DNA from: an uncultured Acetobacteraceae bacterium
Lineage (GTDB): Bacteria; Pseudomonadota; Alphaproteobacteria; Acetobacterales; Acetobacteraceae
Assembly: GCA_903918315.1 (NCBI GenBank)
Contig: CAIXEA010000201.1
Coordinates: forward strand, 1 to 56,554
Direction of reading: 5' to 3'
DNA: 56,554 bases
The notes under the pieces are model-generated. The model ran no database searches, was not told the DNA's origin, and worked only from the letters and a program-made list of their open reading frames with translations. The translations under genes were made by a program, and so were the position numbers. This document shows positions 35,341 through 43,376 of the stretch, piece by piece. The first letter of the stretch is position 1; each line of letters starts with the position of its first letter.

Positions 35341-36260
35341 CCGCAATCCTGGTGGCTTTCCTCGTCAGCACCATCGCCGCCGCCACGCCCTTGCTGCTGG
35401 CCGCGGTGGGGGAGCTGGTGGTGGAGAAAGTGGGTGTCCTGAACCTGGGGGTGGAGGGGATGATGCTGGCCGGCGCCATCGCCGCCTTCGCCACCGCCAA
35501 TGAGACCGGGGTCACCTCGCTGGGGGTGCTGGCGGCGCTGCTGGCGGGGATCGTGATGGCGCTGCTGTTCGCGGTGGTGTCGTTGACCCTGCAGGCCAAC
35601 CAGACCGCGACCGGCCTGGCGCTGACCATCTTCGGGCGCGGCTTCAGCGCTCTGGCCGGGGCGGGCTATGTGGGCATTCCCGCGCCGACGCTGCCGAAGC
35701 TGCATGTGCCGCTGCTGTCGGATATTCCGGTCCTGGGGCCGGTGCTGTTTGGCCATGACGTGCTGGTCTATCTGTCGCTGGTCATCCTGGCGGCGGTGGC
35801 GTGGAGCATCCGCTCCACCCATCTGGGGCTGATTTTGCGGGCGGTGGGCGACTCGCATGATGCGGCGCATGCCTTGGGCTATCCGGTGATCCCCATCCGC
35901 TATGCCGCGGTGGCTTTCGGGGGCGCGCTGGCGGGATTGGCCGGGGCCTATATGTCGCTGGCCTATACCCCGCTCTGGGCGCAGGACATGACCGCCGGGC
36001 GCGGCTGGGTGGCCGTCGCTCTGGTCACCTTCGCCGCCTGGCGGCCGTTCTGGCTGCTGATCGGCGCCTGGTTCTTCGGGGCGCTGATGTATCTTTCGCT
36101 CTATGTGCAAGCGCTGGGGGTGGCGATCCCCTCGGCGTTTTTGTCGGCTCTGCCGTATATCGGGACGGTGGTGGTGCTGGTGCTGATCTCCCGCGACGCG
36201 CGGCGCATCCGGCTGCACCGCCCGGCCATGCTCGGCCGCCCCTTCCAGGCGCGGGTGTAG
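35337..36260 (+). CDS. BMP-type ABC importer permease, second system (second permease)
   Basis: A 307-residue inner-membrane permease with 8-9 helices. The loop VGELVVEKVGVLNLGVEGMM (residues about 24-43) matches the smaller permease of BMP-type nucleoside importers. It ends two bases before the deaminase start, so transport and 8-oxoguanine deamination share one message. Confidence 0.9.
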   Translation: MTAILVAFLVSTIAAATPLLLAAVGELVVEKVGVLNLGVEGMMLAGAIAAFATANETGVTSLGVLAALLAGIVMALLFAVVSLTLQANQTATGLALTIFGRGFSALAGAGYVGIPAPTLPKLHVPLLSDIPVLGPVLFGHDVLVYLSLVILAAVAWSIRSTHLGLILRAVGDSHDAAHALGYPVIPIRYAAVAFGGALAGLAGAYMSLAYTPLWAQDMTAGRGWVAVALVTFAAWRPFWLLIGAWFFGALMYLSLYVQALGVAIPSAFLSALPYIGTVVVLVLISRDARRIRLHRPAMLGRPFQARV

Positions 36261-36262
36261 CG

Positions 36263-37603
36263 ATGCGGGCGCTTTGGATCCGCAATCCGCTGGGCATTCT
36301 CGCTGAGAATGCCGCCGGCGGGATCGTGGTGCGCGGCGGGGTGGTCGAGGCGTTGGTACCCGCCGGCGGGGTGCCCGGCATCCCCGATATGGCGGTGTTC
36401 GACGCCAGCGCGCATGTGGTGATTCCCGGCCTGATCAACACGCATCACCATTTCTACCAGACGCTCACCCGCGCCTGCGCCAGCGCCATGAACCAGCCAC
36501 TGTTCGGCTGGCTAACCGCGCTCTACCCCATCTGGGCCCGCCTGACGCCGGAGGCGCTGGATGCCGCGGCGACGCTGGCCCTGACCGAATTATTGCTGTC
36601 GGGCTGCACCACGACGACGGACCATCATTACGTCTTTCCCCCCGGCCTGGATCACGCGATCGATATCGAGATCGCCGCCGCCCAGCGGCTGGGCATGCGG
36701 GTGACGGTGACCCGCGGATCGATGAACCGGTCCCAGAAGGATGGCGGCCTGCCGCCGGACTCGGTGGTGCAGGATGAGGACACCATTCTCGCGGACAGCG
36801 CCCGGCTGGTGGCGCGCTACCACCAGCCGGGGCCGGACGGTCTGGTGCGGGTCGCCCTGGCCCCCTGCTCCCCCTTCAGTGTGACGACGTCGCTCATGAA
36901 GTCCAGCGCCGCGCTGGCGGCCCGGCTGGGGGTGCGTCTGCACACCCATCTGGCGGAAACCGAGGACGAAAACCGCTTTTGCCAGGAGACCATGGGGTGC
37001 CGCCCGCTGGACTATCTGGAGGAATGCGGCTGGCTGCATGACGGCACCTGGCTGGCGCATGGGGTGCATTTCAACGCCTCCGAGATCGCGCGCCTGGCCA
37101 AGGCGGGCACGGCGGTGACGCATTGCCCGTGCAGCAACCAGATCCTGTTCTCCGGCTATTGCCCGGTCTGCGACATGGAGCAGGCGGGGATGCGGGTGGG
37201 GCTGGGCGTGGATGGTTCGGCGTCGAACAATGCGTCGAACCTGATGCAGGAGGTCCGTGCCGCCTTCCTGTTGCAGCGCGGGCGCTACGGGGTTGAGCGG
37301 GTGAGCCATCTCGATGCGATCCGCTGGGCCACCACCGGCTCCGCCGCCTGCATCGGCCGTCCGGAGCTGGGGCGAATCGCGGTCGGGGCGCAAGCCGATC
37401 TGGCGTTGTATCGGTTGGATGAATTGCGGTTTTCGGGGGCGGGGGATCCGCTGGCGGCGCTGGTGCTGTGCGGCGCGCATCACGCGGACCAGGTGATGGT
37501 GGGCGGGCGCTGGGTGGTCGAGGATGGGATGGTGCCGGGGCTGGATATCCGGGCGCTGATGCGACGCCACGGCGCGGCGGCGCGGGCTCTGGTGGCGGGT
37601 TAG
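36263..37603 (+). CDS. 8-oxoguanine deaminase (amidohydrolase superfamily)
   Basis: A 446-residue metal-dependent deaminase of the ATZ/TRZ group. Metal ligands are visible: His61-His62-His63 (NTHHHFYQTL), His227/His229 with Glu232 (HTHLAE), and Asp317 (GVDGSASNN). Context and the N-terminal text (LWIRNPLGILAENAAGG) fit the Pseudomonas Pa0142-type enzyme, which converts 8-oxoguanine to urate and ammonia; guanine or isoguanine activity is possible. It ends the second importer operon and would supply urate to PuuD directly, bypassing XDH. A terminator hairpin overlaps its stop. Confidence 0.85.
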   Translation: MRALWIRNPLGILAENAAGGIVVRGGVVEALVPAGGVPGIPDMAVFDASAHVVIPGLINTHHHFYQTLTRACASAMNQPLFGWLTALYPIWARLTPEALDAAATLALTELLLSGCTTTTDHHYVFPPGLDHAIDIEIAAAQRLGMRVTVTRGSMNRSQKDGGLPPDSVVQDEDTILADSARLVARYHQPGPDGLVRVALAPCSPFSVTTSLMKSSAALAARLGVRLHTHLAETEDENRFCQETMGCRPLDYLEECGWLHDGTWLAHGVHFNASEIARLAKAGTAVTHCPCSNQILFSGYCPVCDMEQAGMRVGLGVDGSASNNASNLMQEVRAAFLLQRGRYGVERVSHLDAIRWATTGSAACIGRPELGRIAVGAQADLALYRLDELRFSGAGDPLAALVLCGAHHADQVMVGGRWVVEDGMVPGLDIRALMRRHGAAARALVAG

Positions 37604-37614
37604 GCGAACCCGCC
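37594..37614 (+). terminator. Terminator hairpin after the 8-oxoguanine deaminase gene
   Basis: GGCGGGTT pairs perfectly with AACCCGCC across a 5-base loop that contains part of the stop codon. It ends the purine cluster 18 bases before the attachment site. There is no long T run. Confidence 0.6.
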
Positions 37615-37631
37615 GAATAATCGGACATCCG

Positions 37632-37679
37632 TGGTGAGCCCGCAGGGATTCGAACCCTGGGCCCCAAGATTAAAAGTCT
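37632..37679 (-). other. Attachment site: 3' half of a tRNA-Lys(UUU) gene
   Basis: On the minus strand this is the 3' part of a tRNA: an anticodon loop CTTTTAA (anticodon TTT), a variable region, a T-arm CAGGG-TTCGAAT-CCCTG, the acceptor strand CGGGCTC and a CCA end at 37632. Upstream of the anticodon (37680 on) the sequence no longer folds as a tRNA, so the D-arm and 5' acceptor strand are missing. This is what integration into a tRNA 3' end leaves at one junction. The intact tRNA-Lys should sit at the other end of the element, to the right of this window. Confidence 0.8.
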
Positions 37680-37857
37680 CAGGAATATATCCGACACAAG
37701 ACGCCACCGACGGACGCGGACCCACAAAACCATCGGTAAACTGCCATTTATCTTGCATAGCATAAGACTTTAAGAGACACTTCCCGACATGAGGACCCGT
37801 TACCGTAGGTCCGCATAAGGTCCGCAAGATTCGCGGGCCCTGGTAACAGGGGGCGTC

Positions 37858-39150
37858 ATGGGCAAGGCATTCACACAGCGCAGCGTCGAAACGGCAACCT
37901 GTCCGCCGGGGCGGAAGGATGCCCTGCTGTTCGACGGGGAGACGCGCGGCTTTGGGCTGCGGATCACGGCGGCGGGGTCCAAGGTGTTCCTGGCCCAATA
38001 CCAGGGCGCTGTCGGCAAGCGCCGGGTCACCATCGGCCCCTTTGGGGTGCTGACCGTGGAAGAGGCCCGGAAGCGGGCGAAAGCGATCCTCGGCAACGCG
38101 GCCGATGGACGCGACCCCTTCGCCGAACGGCAAGCGACGGCAGCGGCGCAACGTTCGGCCGATGCCGCCGCGAAGGCACGGGCGGCGGAGGAAGCCTTTA
38201 CGTTCGGCGCGCTGATCGACGCATGGGAACAGGCGCGGGCCGGCGACCGGCGGGCGTCCTACCTTGCTGTCGCGACAGCAGCCATGCGGCGGCACTTCGC
38301 GGCGTGGGCGGATCGCCCCGCCAGCGGGATCACGACGGCGGAAGCGGTGCGGATGCTGGACAGCATCAAGGCGACCGTGGGGGCAACCGCTGCCAACCGC
38401 TGCCTGTCGTATGCCCGAGCGGCCTTTGGCTGGGCAGAGAAGCGGCAAGCGGTCGCCAGAAGCCCCTTGCGCGGCGTGGAAGCGCCCTCGCGTGAGAAAG
38501 CTCGGGACCGCGTGCTGGCCACCGAGGAAATTGGGCATATCTGGCGCGCGGCCGAGGCGCTGAACGAACCGGCCCGCGGTTTCGTGCGGGTGCTGTTGCT
38601 GACGCTGCAACGCCGCGATGAGGTGGCGAGCCTGCGTTGGGATGAGCTTTCCGCCGATTTGGGTACGTGGACCCTGCCGGCAGGGCGGGCGAAGAATGGA
38701 AAGGCGCATCTGATACACCTGTCCGACCCCGTTCGGAAAATCCTGGCCGGGATGCCACGGGTGCAAGGCTGCCCGTATGTGTTCGCGGCTGCCAGCGGCA
38801 AACCAGCCTCCGCCTTTTCCTTCATGAAGCGGGCGCTTGACGCGAAGATCATACGGGAGCGGACGGAAGCCGCGATTGAGCCGGCCGACCTGCCGGGTTG
38901 GACGATGCACGATTTCCGCCGCGCTGGCGTGACGGAACTGGCGGGCATGGGCTTCCCGCCGCATGTGTGCGACCGGCTGCTGAACCACGTCACTGGCGCT
39001 ATTTCCGGTGTCGCTGCGGTGTATCAACGGGCTGAGTTTCTGACCGAGCGCAAGGCCGCGTTGGATGCATGGGCGGCGCATGTCGTCCGGGTGGGCGATG
39101 GCAAAGCTGGAGCGGGAAATATCGTCATGATGCGGATGGCCGCGGCATGA
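37858..39150 (+). CDS. Tyrosine-type site-specific integrase (DUF4102 N-terminal arm)
   Basis: A 430-residue phage/island integrase. The N-terminal DUF4102-type arm-binding domain (residues 1-95) has LLFDGETRGFGLRIT. The core-binding domain spans about 105-220. The catalytic domain shows Arg252 (LQRRDEVASLRW), His351 and Arg354 (MHDFRRAG), His377 (LNHVTG) and the nucleophile Tyr389 (AAVYQRAEF). All catalytic residues are present. It lies next to the tRNA-Lys fragment, its presumed target. Its stop overlaps the next gene (ATGA). Confidence 0.93.
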   Translation: MGKAFTQRSVETATCPPGRKDALLFDGETRGFGLRITAAGSKVFLAQYQGAVGKRRVTIGPFGVLTVEEARKRAKAILGNAADGRDPFAERQATAAAQRSADAAAKARAAEEAFTFGALIDAWEQARAGDRRASYLAVATAAMRRHFAAWADRPASGITTAEAVRMLDSIKATVGATAANRCLSYARAAFGWAEKRQAVARSPLRGVEAPSREKARDRVLATEEIGHIWRAAEALNEPARGFVRVLLLTLQRRDEVASLRWDELSADLGTWTLPAGRAKNGKAHLIHLSDPVRKILAGMPRVQGCPYVFAAASGKPASAFSFMKRALDAKIIRERTEAAIEPADLPGWTMHDFRRAGVTELAGMGFPPHVCDRLLNHVTGAISGVAAVYQRAEFLTERKAALDAWAAHVVRVGDGKAGAGNIVMMRMAAA

Positions 39151-39893
39151 CTGCGGAGCAGCGTTCTGCATCGGGCGAACCGGGCGAATGTGTTTCATCA
39201 CCAACCTCATCAAATATGCTGCAAATCCCCAGTTGGGTTCCCGCCGCCGTCGCTCGATCCGCATTATCGATGTGGAATGACATGGCAGACTTCGACCAGG
39301 ATTCAGCCATGAAACTACGTCTCGTAACGCTTCAAAGGCTCATTGAGGACAAACGAATGCAAAAGGTGTGGCGCGAACTGCAAAGGATGAGTCGAGACAA
39401 GTCAAGGTTTATTAATCCGGCTGGGCAGAGTAAGAATTACCAGCCAACGCTGGAAGATCAATTCCATGGGATGGTGATCCTGCTCAATAATATTGTTGTT
39501 CAACAGGGGCATGGCAACAATCTAATTACAAAAAAGGAAATAGAGGACAAGAGGCAGGCTTTACGAATGCGAGCGAAGGACCTGGAATCTTTCGCGAGGT
39601 CCCACTTCCAATTTTCTCCCGTGATTTTTGCCAAAATCGGCGAATGCGCCAAGTCCCTAGAGTTGATATCGGAAGAAGATGTTCAATGGGGTCTGGGCGC
39701 CTCAAACCCTGCGTTAATCGTTGAGCGCCAAAGGAGCGATATGGCTCTTCGTTCATTCGTGAAATTGACCGTCCAAAATTGCCAGACAATCTTCGGGAAG
39801 CCGATGTACTCCACCGTAGCAAACGTTACGAACGTTGTCCTCACGCGGCAGGATATTGACGCCAGCAGAGTCCGTGCACTCGTCCGAGACTGA
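39147..39893 (+). CDS. Hypothetical protein coupled to the integrase
   Basis: A 248-residue protein I do not recognise. It is mainly alpha-helical and basic in its middle part, with no signal peptide or membrane segment. The gene is visibly more AT-rich than its neighbours, with codons such as TTA and AAA that are rare nearby, which suggests separate acquisition. The ATG overlaps the integrase stop (ATGA), so it is co-translated with it; a role in integration, excision or element control is possible but not shown. Confidence 0.7.
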   Translation: MTAEQRSASGEPGECVSSPTSSNMLQIPSWVPAAVARSALSMWNDMADFDQDSAMKLRLVTLQRLIEDKRMQKVWRELQRMSRDKSRFINPAGQSKNYQPTLEDQFHGMVILLNNIVVQQGHGNNLITKKEIEDKRQALRMRAKDLESFARSHFQFSPVIFAKIGECAKSLELISEEDVQWGLGASNPALIVERQRSDMALRSFVKLTVQNCQTIFGKPMYSTVANVTNVVLTRQDIDASRVRALVRD

Positions 39894-40021
39894 TCCCATC
39901 CGGGTATGGTGTTAACGTCCCCACAGTGAGCGGCCTTAAAACCAGACTGCAAGATGGAAGGCATCCCGTCTAATTCGCCTCCCGTTGGCCCGTGTCGGGC
40001 CGATACATCGGGAGACCTCAC

Positions 40022-40273
40022 ATGACGCAACCGAACCACCCAGAGCCTTCAAACGTTGAATTTTTGACCGACGCACAGTTATGCGGTTTGCTGCACGTCG
40101 ACGGACGGACCACCTTGCGTTGGCGAAACGCGGGTGGTGGCCCCCCATTCGTCCGCGTAGGCGACCGCCGGGTGCTGTACCGGCGCTGCGACGTTGAAAC
40201 GTGGATTGCCCGCCGCACCTTCGCGCATCGCGCTGCGGAGGCTGTGGCAGGCCAGCGGGGGGCCACGAAATGA
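40022..40273 (+). CDS. AlpA/excisionase-like helix-turn-helix protein
   Basis: An 83-residue protein with a MerR/AlpA-like winged helix: FLTDAQLCGLLHVDGRTTLRW, then GGGPPFVRVGDRRVLYRRCDVETWIARR. This pattern is typical of DNA-binding proteins that direct excision or activate the integrase in P4-like and other integrated elements. The ATG at 40022 follows GGGAG by 7 bases. Its stop overlaps the next small gene (ATGA). Confidence 0.8.
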   Translation: MTQPNHPEPSNVEFLTDAQLCGLLHVDGRTTLRWRNAGGGPPFVRVGDRRVLYRRCDVETWIARRTFAHRAAEAVAGQRGATK

Positions 40274-40539
40274 TAAAGTCAATCACGGGATTCGGGGACA
40301 AATACGCCCCGGAGCATGTCCGCGCGCCATGGTTCAAGACACCCGAGGGAGACCGCGAACGCCATGCGCACGCGATGGCGGACGAACTCGGGTTTCAAGT
40401 CCTTGCCGCCCGCCGCGAACTGGCCAACGCCAACATTTTCGAGGCGCCAAACAGGCCCGAACCGACGCTGGCCGAGATCGCCGCCGCCATCAAATTGCTG
40501 GCCCGCGTGTCGGCTAATCTGTGGAGGGATGCGCCATGA
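40270..40539 (+). CDS. Small hypothetical protein
   Basis: An 89-residue protein of unknown function, charged in its first half (WFKTPEGDRERHAHAMADEL) and helical in its second half (LAEIAAAIKLLARVSANLW). No motif was recognised. It overlaps the HTH gene and the following micro-gene by four bases on each side (ATGA), which supports it being translated. Confidence 0.6.
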   Translation: MIKSITGFGDKYAPEHVRAPWFKTPEGDRERHAHAMADELGFQVLAARRELANANIFEAPNRPEPTLAEIAAAIKLLARVSANLWRDAP

Positions 40540-40640
40540 AGCAAACCCCGTTCCACCCCGGCCGACTAGTGGTGCGTCTGGCGGCACTGGCCGAACCATG
40601 CGTGTTTCTGGCCCTGCTGACCATTCTTCGTTTCACATAG
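40536..40640 (+). CDS. Micro-protein with a single hydrophobic helix
   Basis: A 34-codon reading frame starting with an ATGA overlap on the previous gene. The second half (CVFLALLTILRF) is hydrophobic enough for a membrane helix. A terminator-like hairpin starts 4 bases after its stop. The coupled start is the main reason to call it real; no function can be given. Confidence 0.4.
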   Translation: MKQTPFHPGRLVVRLAALAEPCVFLALLTILRFT

Positions 40641-40643
40641 TAA

Positions 40644-40673
40644 CCGCCGGCCCCTGCTGACAGGAACCGGCGG
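40644..40673 (+). terminator. Hairpin after the small-gene cluster
   Basis: CCGCCGG / CCGGCGG form a 7-bp stem, then a 2x2 internal loop, then CCTG / CAGG with a CTGA loop. It starts just after the stop of the micro-gene and would separate it from the next unit. Confidence 0.5.
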
Positions 40674-40758
40674 CGTATCGGAATCGATGTAGTGTTGCAG
40701 CCACACCATACCGATATGACGCGGAAAATGCCAGCCCGGATGGCGGGGAGACTGTCAA

Positions 40759-41025
40759 ATGCCCCCTACTTTAACGCTCATCCCATCGAGTTTTGACCAT
40801 GGCCCATGGGCGACGCACCCTGAGCTTTCGTACCGACGGGGCGTTCAGCAGGGCGCCGCGCAGATGCTTTATGCCCTGCACCCCGGCGCTAGCCTTGACG
40901 ATCTCCGCCGCTGGGTTTTTCGTGACTTGTATGACTGGCGCTTTGGATGGACGGCCCAGGGCATCAAAGCTGCGGACCTGCCGCGCGAGATTCCGCCGTA
41001 TCCGCCCATACTGCGTCGCGGGTAA
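40759..41025 (+). CDS. Small hypothetical protein upstream of the replication ATPase
   Basis: An 88-residue protein not recognised. It contains ELSYRRGVQQGAAQMLYAL and a tryptophan-rich segment WVFRDLYDWRFGW. GGGGAG lies about 8 bases before the ATG at 40759. It ends 4 bases before the ATPase start, so the two are probably co-expressed. Confidence 0.6.
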   Translation: MPPTLTLIPSSFDHGPWATHPELSYRRGVQQGAAQMLYALHPGASLDDLRRWVFRDLYDWRFGWTAQGIKAADLPREIPPYPPILRRG

Positions 41026-41029
41026 CCTC

Positions 41030-42586
41030 ATGCCAGATTTCGGCCGCAGGCCGGGTGACAAGCCCGATCTTTTCATACGTTCCGATGACCTAACGGTGAC
41101 GGCTGTCGACCTGGCCGCGATCATCGCCCGATCAGGTCGGGTGTTCGACCGTGGCGGGCCAGTCCAGATTTTCGAACAGTCCGGCGAACCACCCAGCGTG
41201 GTGCGGTTGACTCCGGACAGCGCGGTTATCCTGGCCCACCAACTGACCCGCCCGGTTGTTTTAAACAGCGACGGCAAACCCGCGGCCAAGACCCTCTCGC
41301 TTCGTGTCGCCAATTTGTATCTGTCACTTCTCGACTGGGGATTGCAGCCGCTCCGTGGGGTCACCACCGCGCCGTTGCTTTCCGAGGCCGGGGATATCCG
41401 AACGGTGACCGGCTATGAGCCCAACTCCGGCTTCTGGTGCGTTCCGCCGCAAGGTCTCAGCGTTCCAGACCAGCCGACCCTTGAAGAAGCCCGTGACGCC
41501 TTGGCCCATCTCCGGGCGACCTTCCGGACCTTTCCATTCGCCGACTCCTTGATGATCAAACTGGACGGCTTCCCGTGCGTTGATCCCGCCACGTCGCCGG
41601 GTCAGGACGAGTCCGCGTTCCTGGCCGGACTGCTGACGGCGATCTGCCGCCCTTCATTGCCGCTTGCGCCGGGCCTCCTGATTACCGCCCCGGCCATTTC
41701 CGGCGCGGGGTCCGGCAAGGGAATTCTGGTGCGGGCTATCGCCAGCATCGCCTTCGGCATCGAACCCCGAGCCTTCACGGCCGGACGCGACATGATCGAA
41801 CTGGACAAACGTATCGGATCCGCTTTGATAGAAGCTACGCCCGTCCTGTTTCTCGACAACCTCAACGGCGAGGCCCTGCGCAGTGACCTCCTGGCCGCTG
41901 TCCTGACTGAACCCCGCGTTGACCTCAGGCCACTAGGATCAAGCCGGATGGTCCCGCTCTGCACTTCGGCCTGCGTCATGGTCACCGGCAATGGTCTCAG
42001 CATCTCCGAGGACCTCGCCCGCCGCTTCGTGGTGATCAAGCTCGACGCGCGAGTAGATGACCCCGAGGCCCGGCGGTTCCCAGCCGGTTTCCTCCGAGGC
42101 ATCGCCGCCCGCCGCGCCGCGCTTCTCTCCGAATGCCTCACGATCCTGCGCTGGGGGCGCCAGAACCTGACGACGTTGCGTCGGGGCCGGCCCGTCGGCA
42201 GCTTCGAGGACTGGGCCGAATGGGTGCGCGACCCGCTACTGACCCTCGGCTGCGTCGATCCGATCGAACGGCTGAGAGAATTGAAGGCCGAGGACCCCAT
42301 GCGCCGGATGCTCGCCGAGGTTTTCACCGAATGGAACAAGGCCCATCAGGACCGGCCCCTCCAGGTAGCCCGGCTCAGCCCCCACATCACCCGCCTCATC
42401 GATCCCCAGGACCGAGGGCGACAATTTGTGGCCAGCTTCCTTCAGCAGCATATCGGCACACGAGCCGCTGGTTTCGTGCTGACCGCACAGAAGGCCCCCG
42501 GCAAATGGGGGGCGACGACCTATGCGATCAAGCCGGTCGACGAGATGAGTGCCCCTATGCCCCCTATGCCCCCTATGCTCTCTTGA
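41030..42586 (+). CDS. P-loop ATPase, probable element replication helicase
   Basis: A 518-residue protein with a central AAA/SF3-like ATPase: Walker A GAGSGKG (Lys230), Walker B VLFLDNL (Asp276), a sensor segment MVTGNGL and DLARRF as a likely arginine finger. Similar proteins encode the replication/primase-helicase function of phage and satellite elements. No primase motif was found in the N-terminal 200 residues. The C-terminus ends in a Pro-Met repeat (APMPPMPPMPPML) produced by three copies of a 9-base DNA repeat. The ATG at 41030 was preferred to an in-frame ATG at 40793 that would overlap the 88-residue gene. Confidence 0.6.
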   Translation: MPDFGRRPGDKPDLFIRSDDLTVTAVDLAAIIARSGRVFDRGGPVQIFEQSGEPPSVVRLTPDSAVILAHQLTRPVVLNSDGKPAAKTLSLRVANLYLSLLDWGLQPLRGVTTAPLLSEAGDIRTVTGYEPNSGFWCVPPQGLSVPDQPTLEEARDALAHLRATFRTFPFADSLMIKLDGFPCVDPATSPGQDESAFLAGLLTAICRPSLPLAPGLLITAPAISGAGSGKGILVRAIASIAFGIEPRAFTAGRDMIELDKRIGSALIEATPVLFLDNLNGEALRSDLLAAVLTEPRVDLRPLGSSRMVPLCTSACVMVTGNGLSISEDLARRFVVIKLDARVDDPEARRFPAGFLRGIAARRAALLSECLTILRWGRQNLTTLRRGRPVGSFEDWAEWVRDPLLTLGCVDPIERLRELKAEDPMRRMLAEVFTEWNKAHQDRPLQVARLSPHITRLIDPQDRGRQFVASFLQQHIGTRAAGFVLTAQKAPGKWGATTYAIKPVDEMSAPMPPMPPMLS

Positions 42587-42873
42587 ACCCCAGACAGAAC
42601 CTCTCCGAACCAACAAATAATCCTCACCCTGGGATGACTTGGGGCATAGGGAGGATAGGGGGCATCGGATATGGCCTGTCCCTCCGAGCCTTTATCGACC
42701 CAAGGCAAGAGGATCGCTTGGGCATCCCGATAATGGCGTCCGTTCATAGCGTTGTGCGCCCGGCGAAGCGCAACCTGCTCCGGCGTCAGGTTCTTGATGT
42801 CGTCATAAAGGTAAGGCTGCGCATCGACCAGCGACAGCCACCCGACAATGAGCGCGATCACCAGCGCAGCCAT
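42520..42873 (-). pseudogene. Possible fragment of a secreted TPR/Sel1-like protein gene
   Basis: The minus-strand frame begins with a convincing signal peptide (MAALVIALIVGWLSLVDA, cleavage before QP). A segment resembling a Sel1/TPR helix pair follows (LRRAHNAMNGRHYRDAQAIL, then PWVDKGSEGQ). After about residue 65 the similarity stops and the frame runs into the repeat region and the 3' end of the ATPase gene. This looks like the 5' remnant of a gene cut at about 42680. The IS3-family copy begins only 23 bases upstream of its start. Confidence 0.35.
42552..42665. repeat. Triple 9-bp direct repeat with inverted copies downstream
   Basis: Three perfect copies of CCCCTATGC lie at 42552-42578, at the end of the ATPase gene. 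After about 62 bases, inverted degenerate copies follow (GGGGCATAGGGAGGATAGGG, from 42641). Together they can form a long hairpin of about 24 bp. The arrangement resembles iterons or a cis-acting replication site beside its Rep gene. The role is inferred. Confidence 0.5.
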
Positions 42874-42959
42874 TCCGGTGCGCCCCTCCGTGCCAATGAC
42901 AGTGAGACATGTACCTACCGGGAGTTTAGACCCTGAGGTGCTGAAGGATCGTCTTTCTC

Positions 42960-43376
42960 ATGCCCATGCACGACGCAGAGACCCATGCCGTGGCGGCACC
43001 CGCCGCAGCATCCCCGGAGTTTTCCGCCCGTCCCATGAGGCGGACCTTCAGTGCGAAGGAGAAGTTGCGTATCCTGAACCTGACTGATCAGGCTGCCGGG
43101 ACCGGCGAGATCGGCGCGATCCTAGACTGCGAGGGCCTTTACTCTTTCACCCTTTGCGATTGGCGCCGCCAGCGGGACGCTGGAGCGTACGACGCGCTGA
43201 CGCCCGTCAGACGCGGACCAAAAGCGGCCGACGTCAACCCGCTGGCCGCCGAGGTTGCGCTCTTACAAAGGAATAACGCCGATCTCACGCGGCGCCTGGC
43301 CCGGGAGAGAGCATCATGGACGTCCAAAAAAAAGGCGGCCTTGCTGGGGCTGACGCCGGACGGCGGCGGGTTGTGA
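42960..43376 (+). CDS. IS3-family transposase OrfA
   Basis: A 138-residue DNA-binding subunit with a helix-turn-helix region (MRRTFSAKEKLRILNLTDQA, and YSFTLCDWRRQRDAGAYDAL) and a C-terminal leucine-rich coil (LAAEVALLQRNNADLTRRLA). It overlaps orfB by 61 bases in the frame needed for -1 frameshifting. It probably makes only a regulatory OrfA now because orfB is broken. Confidence 0.8.
   Translation: MPMHDAETHAVAAPAAASPEFSARPMRRTFSAKEKLRILNLTDQAAGTGEIGAILDCEGLYSFTLCDWRRQRDAGAYDALTPVRRGPKAADVNPLAAEVALLQRNNADLTRRLARERASWTSKKKAALLGLTPDGGGL

Noticed and set aside
37632-37679. A functional tRNA-Lys gene
   Set aside because: The D-arm and the 5' acceptor strand are absent, so it cannot fold. It is kept as an attachment-site remnant only.
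42552-42665. CRISPR array
   Set aside because: The repeat unit is only 9 bases with no spacers, and no cas gene is present.
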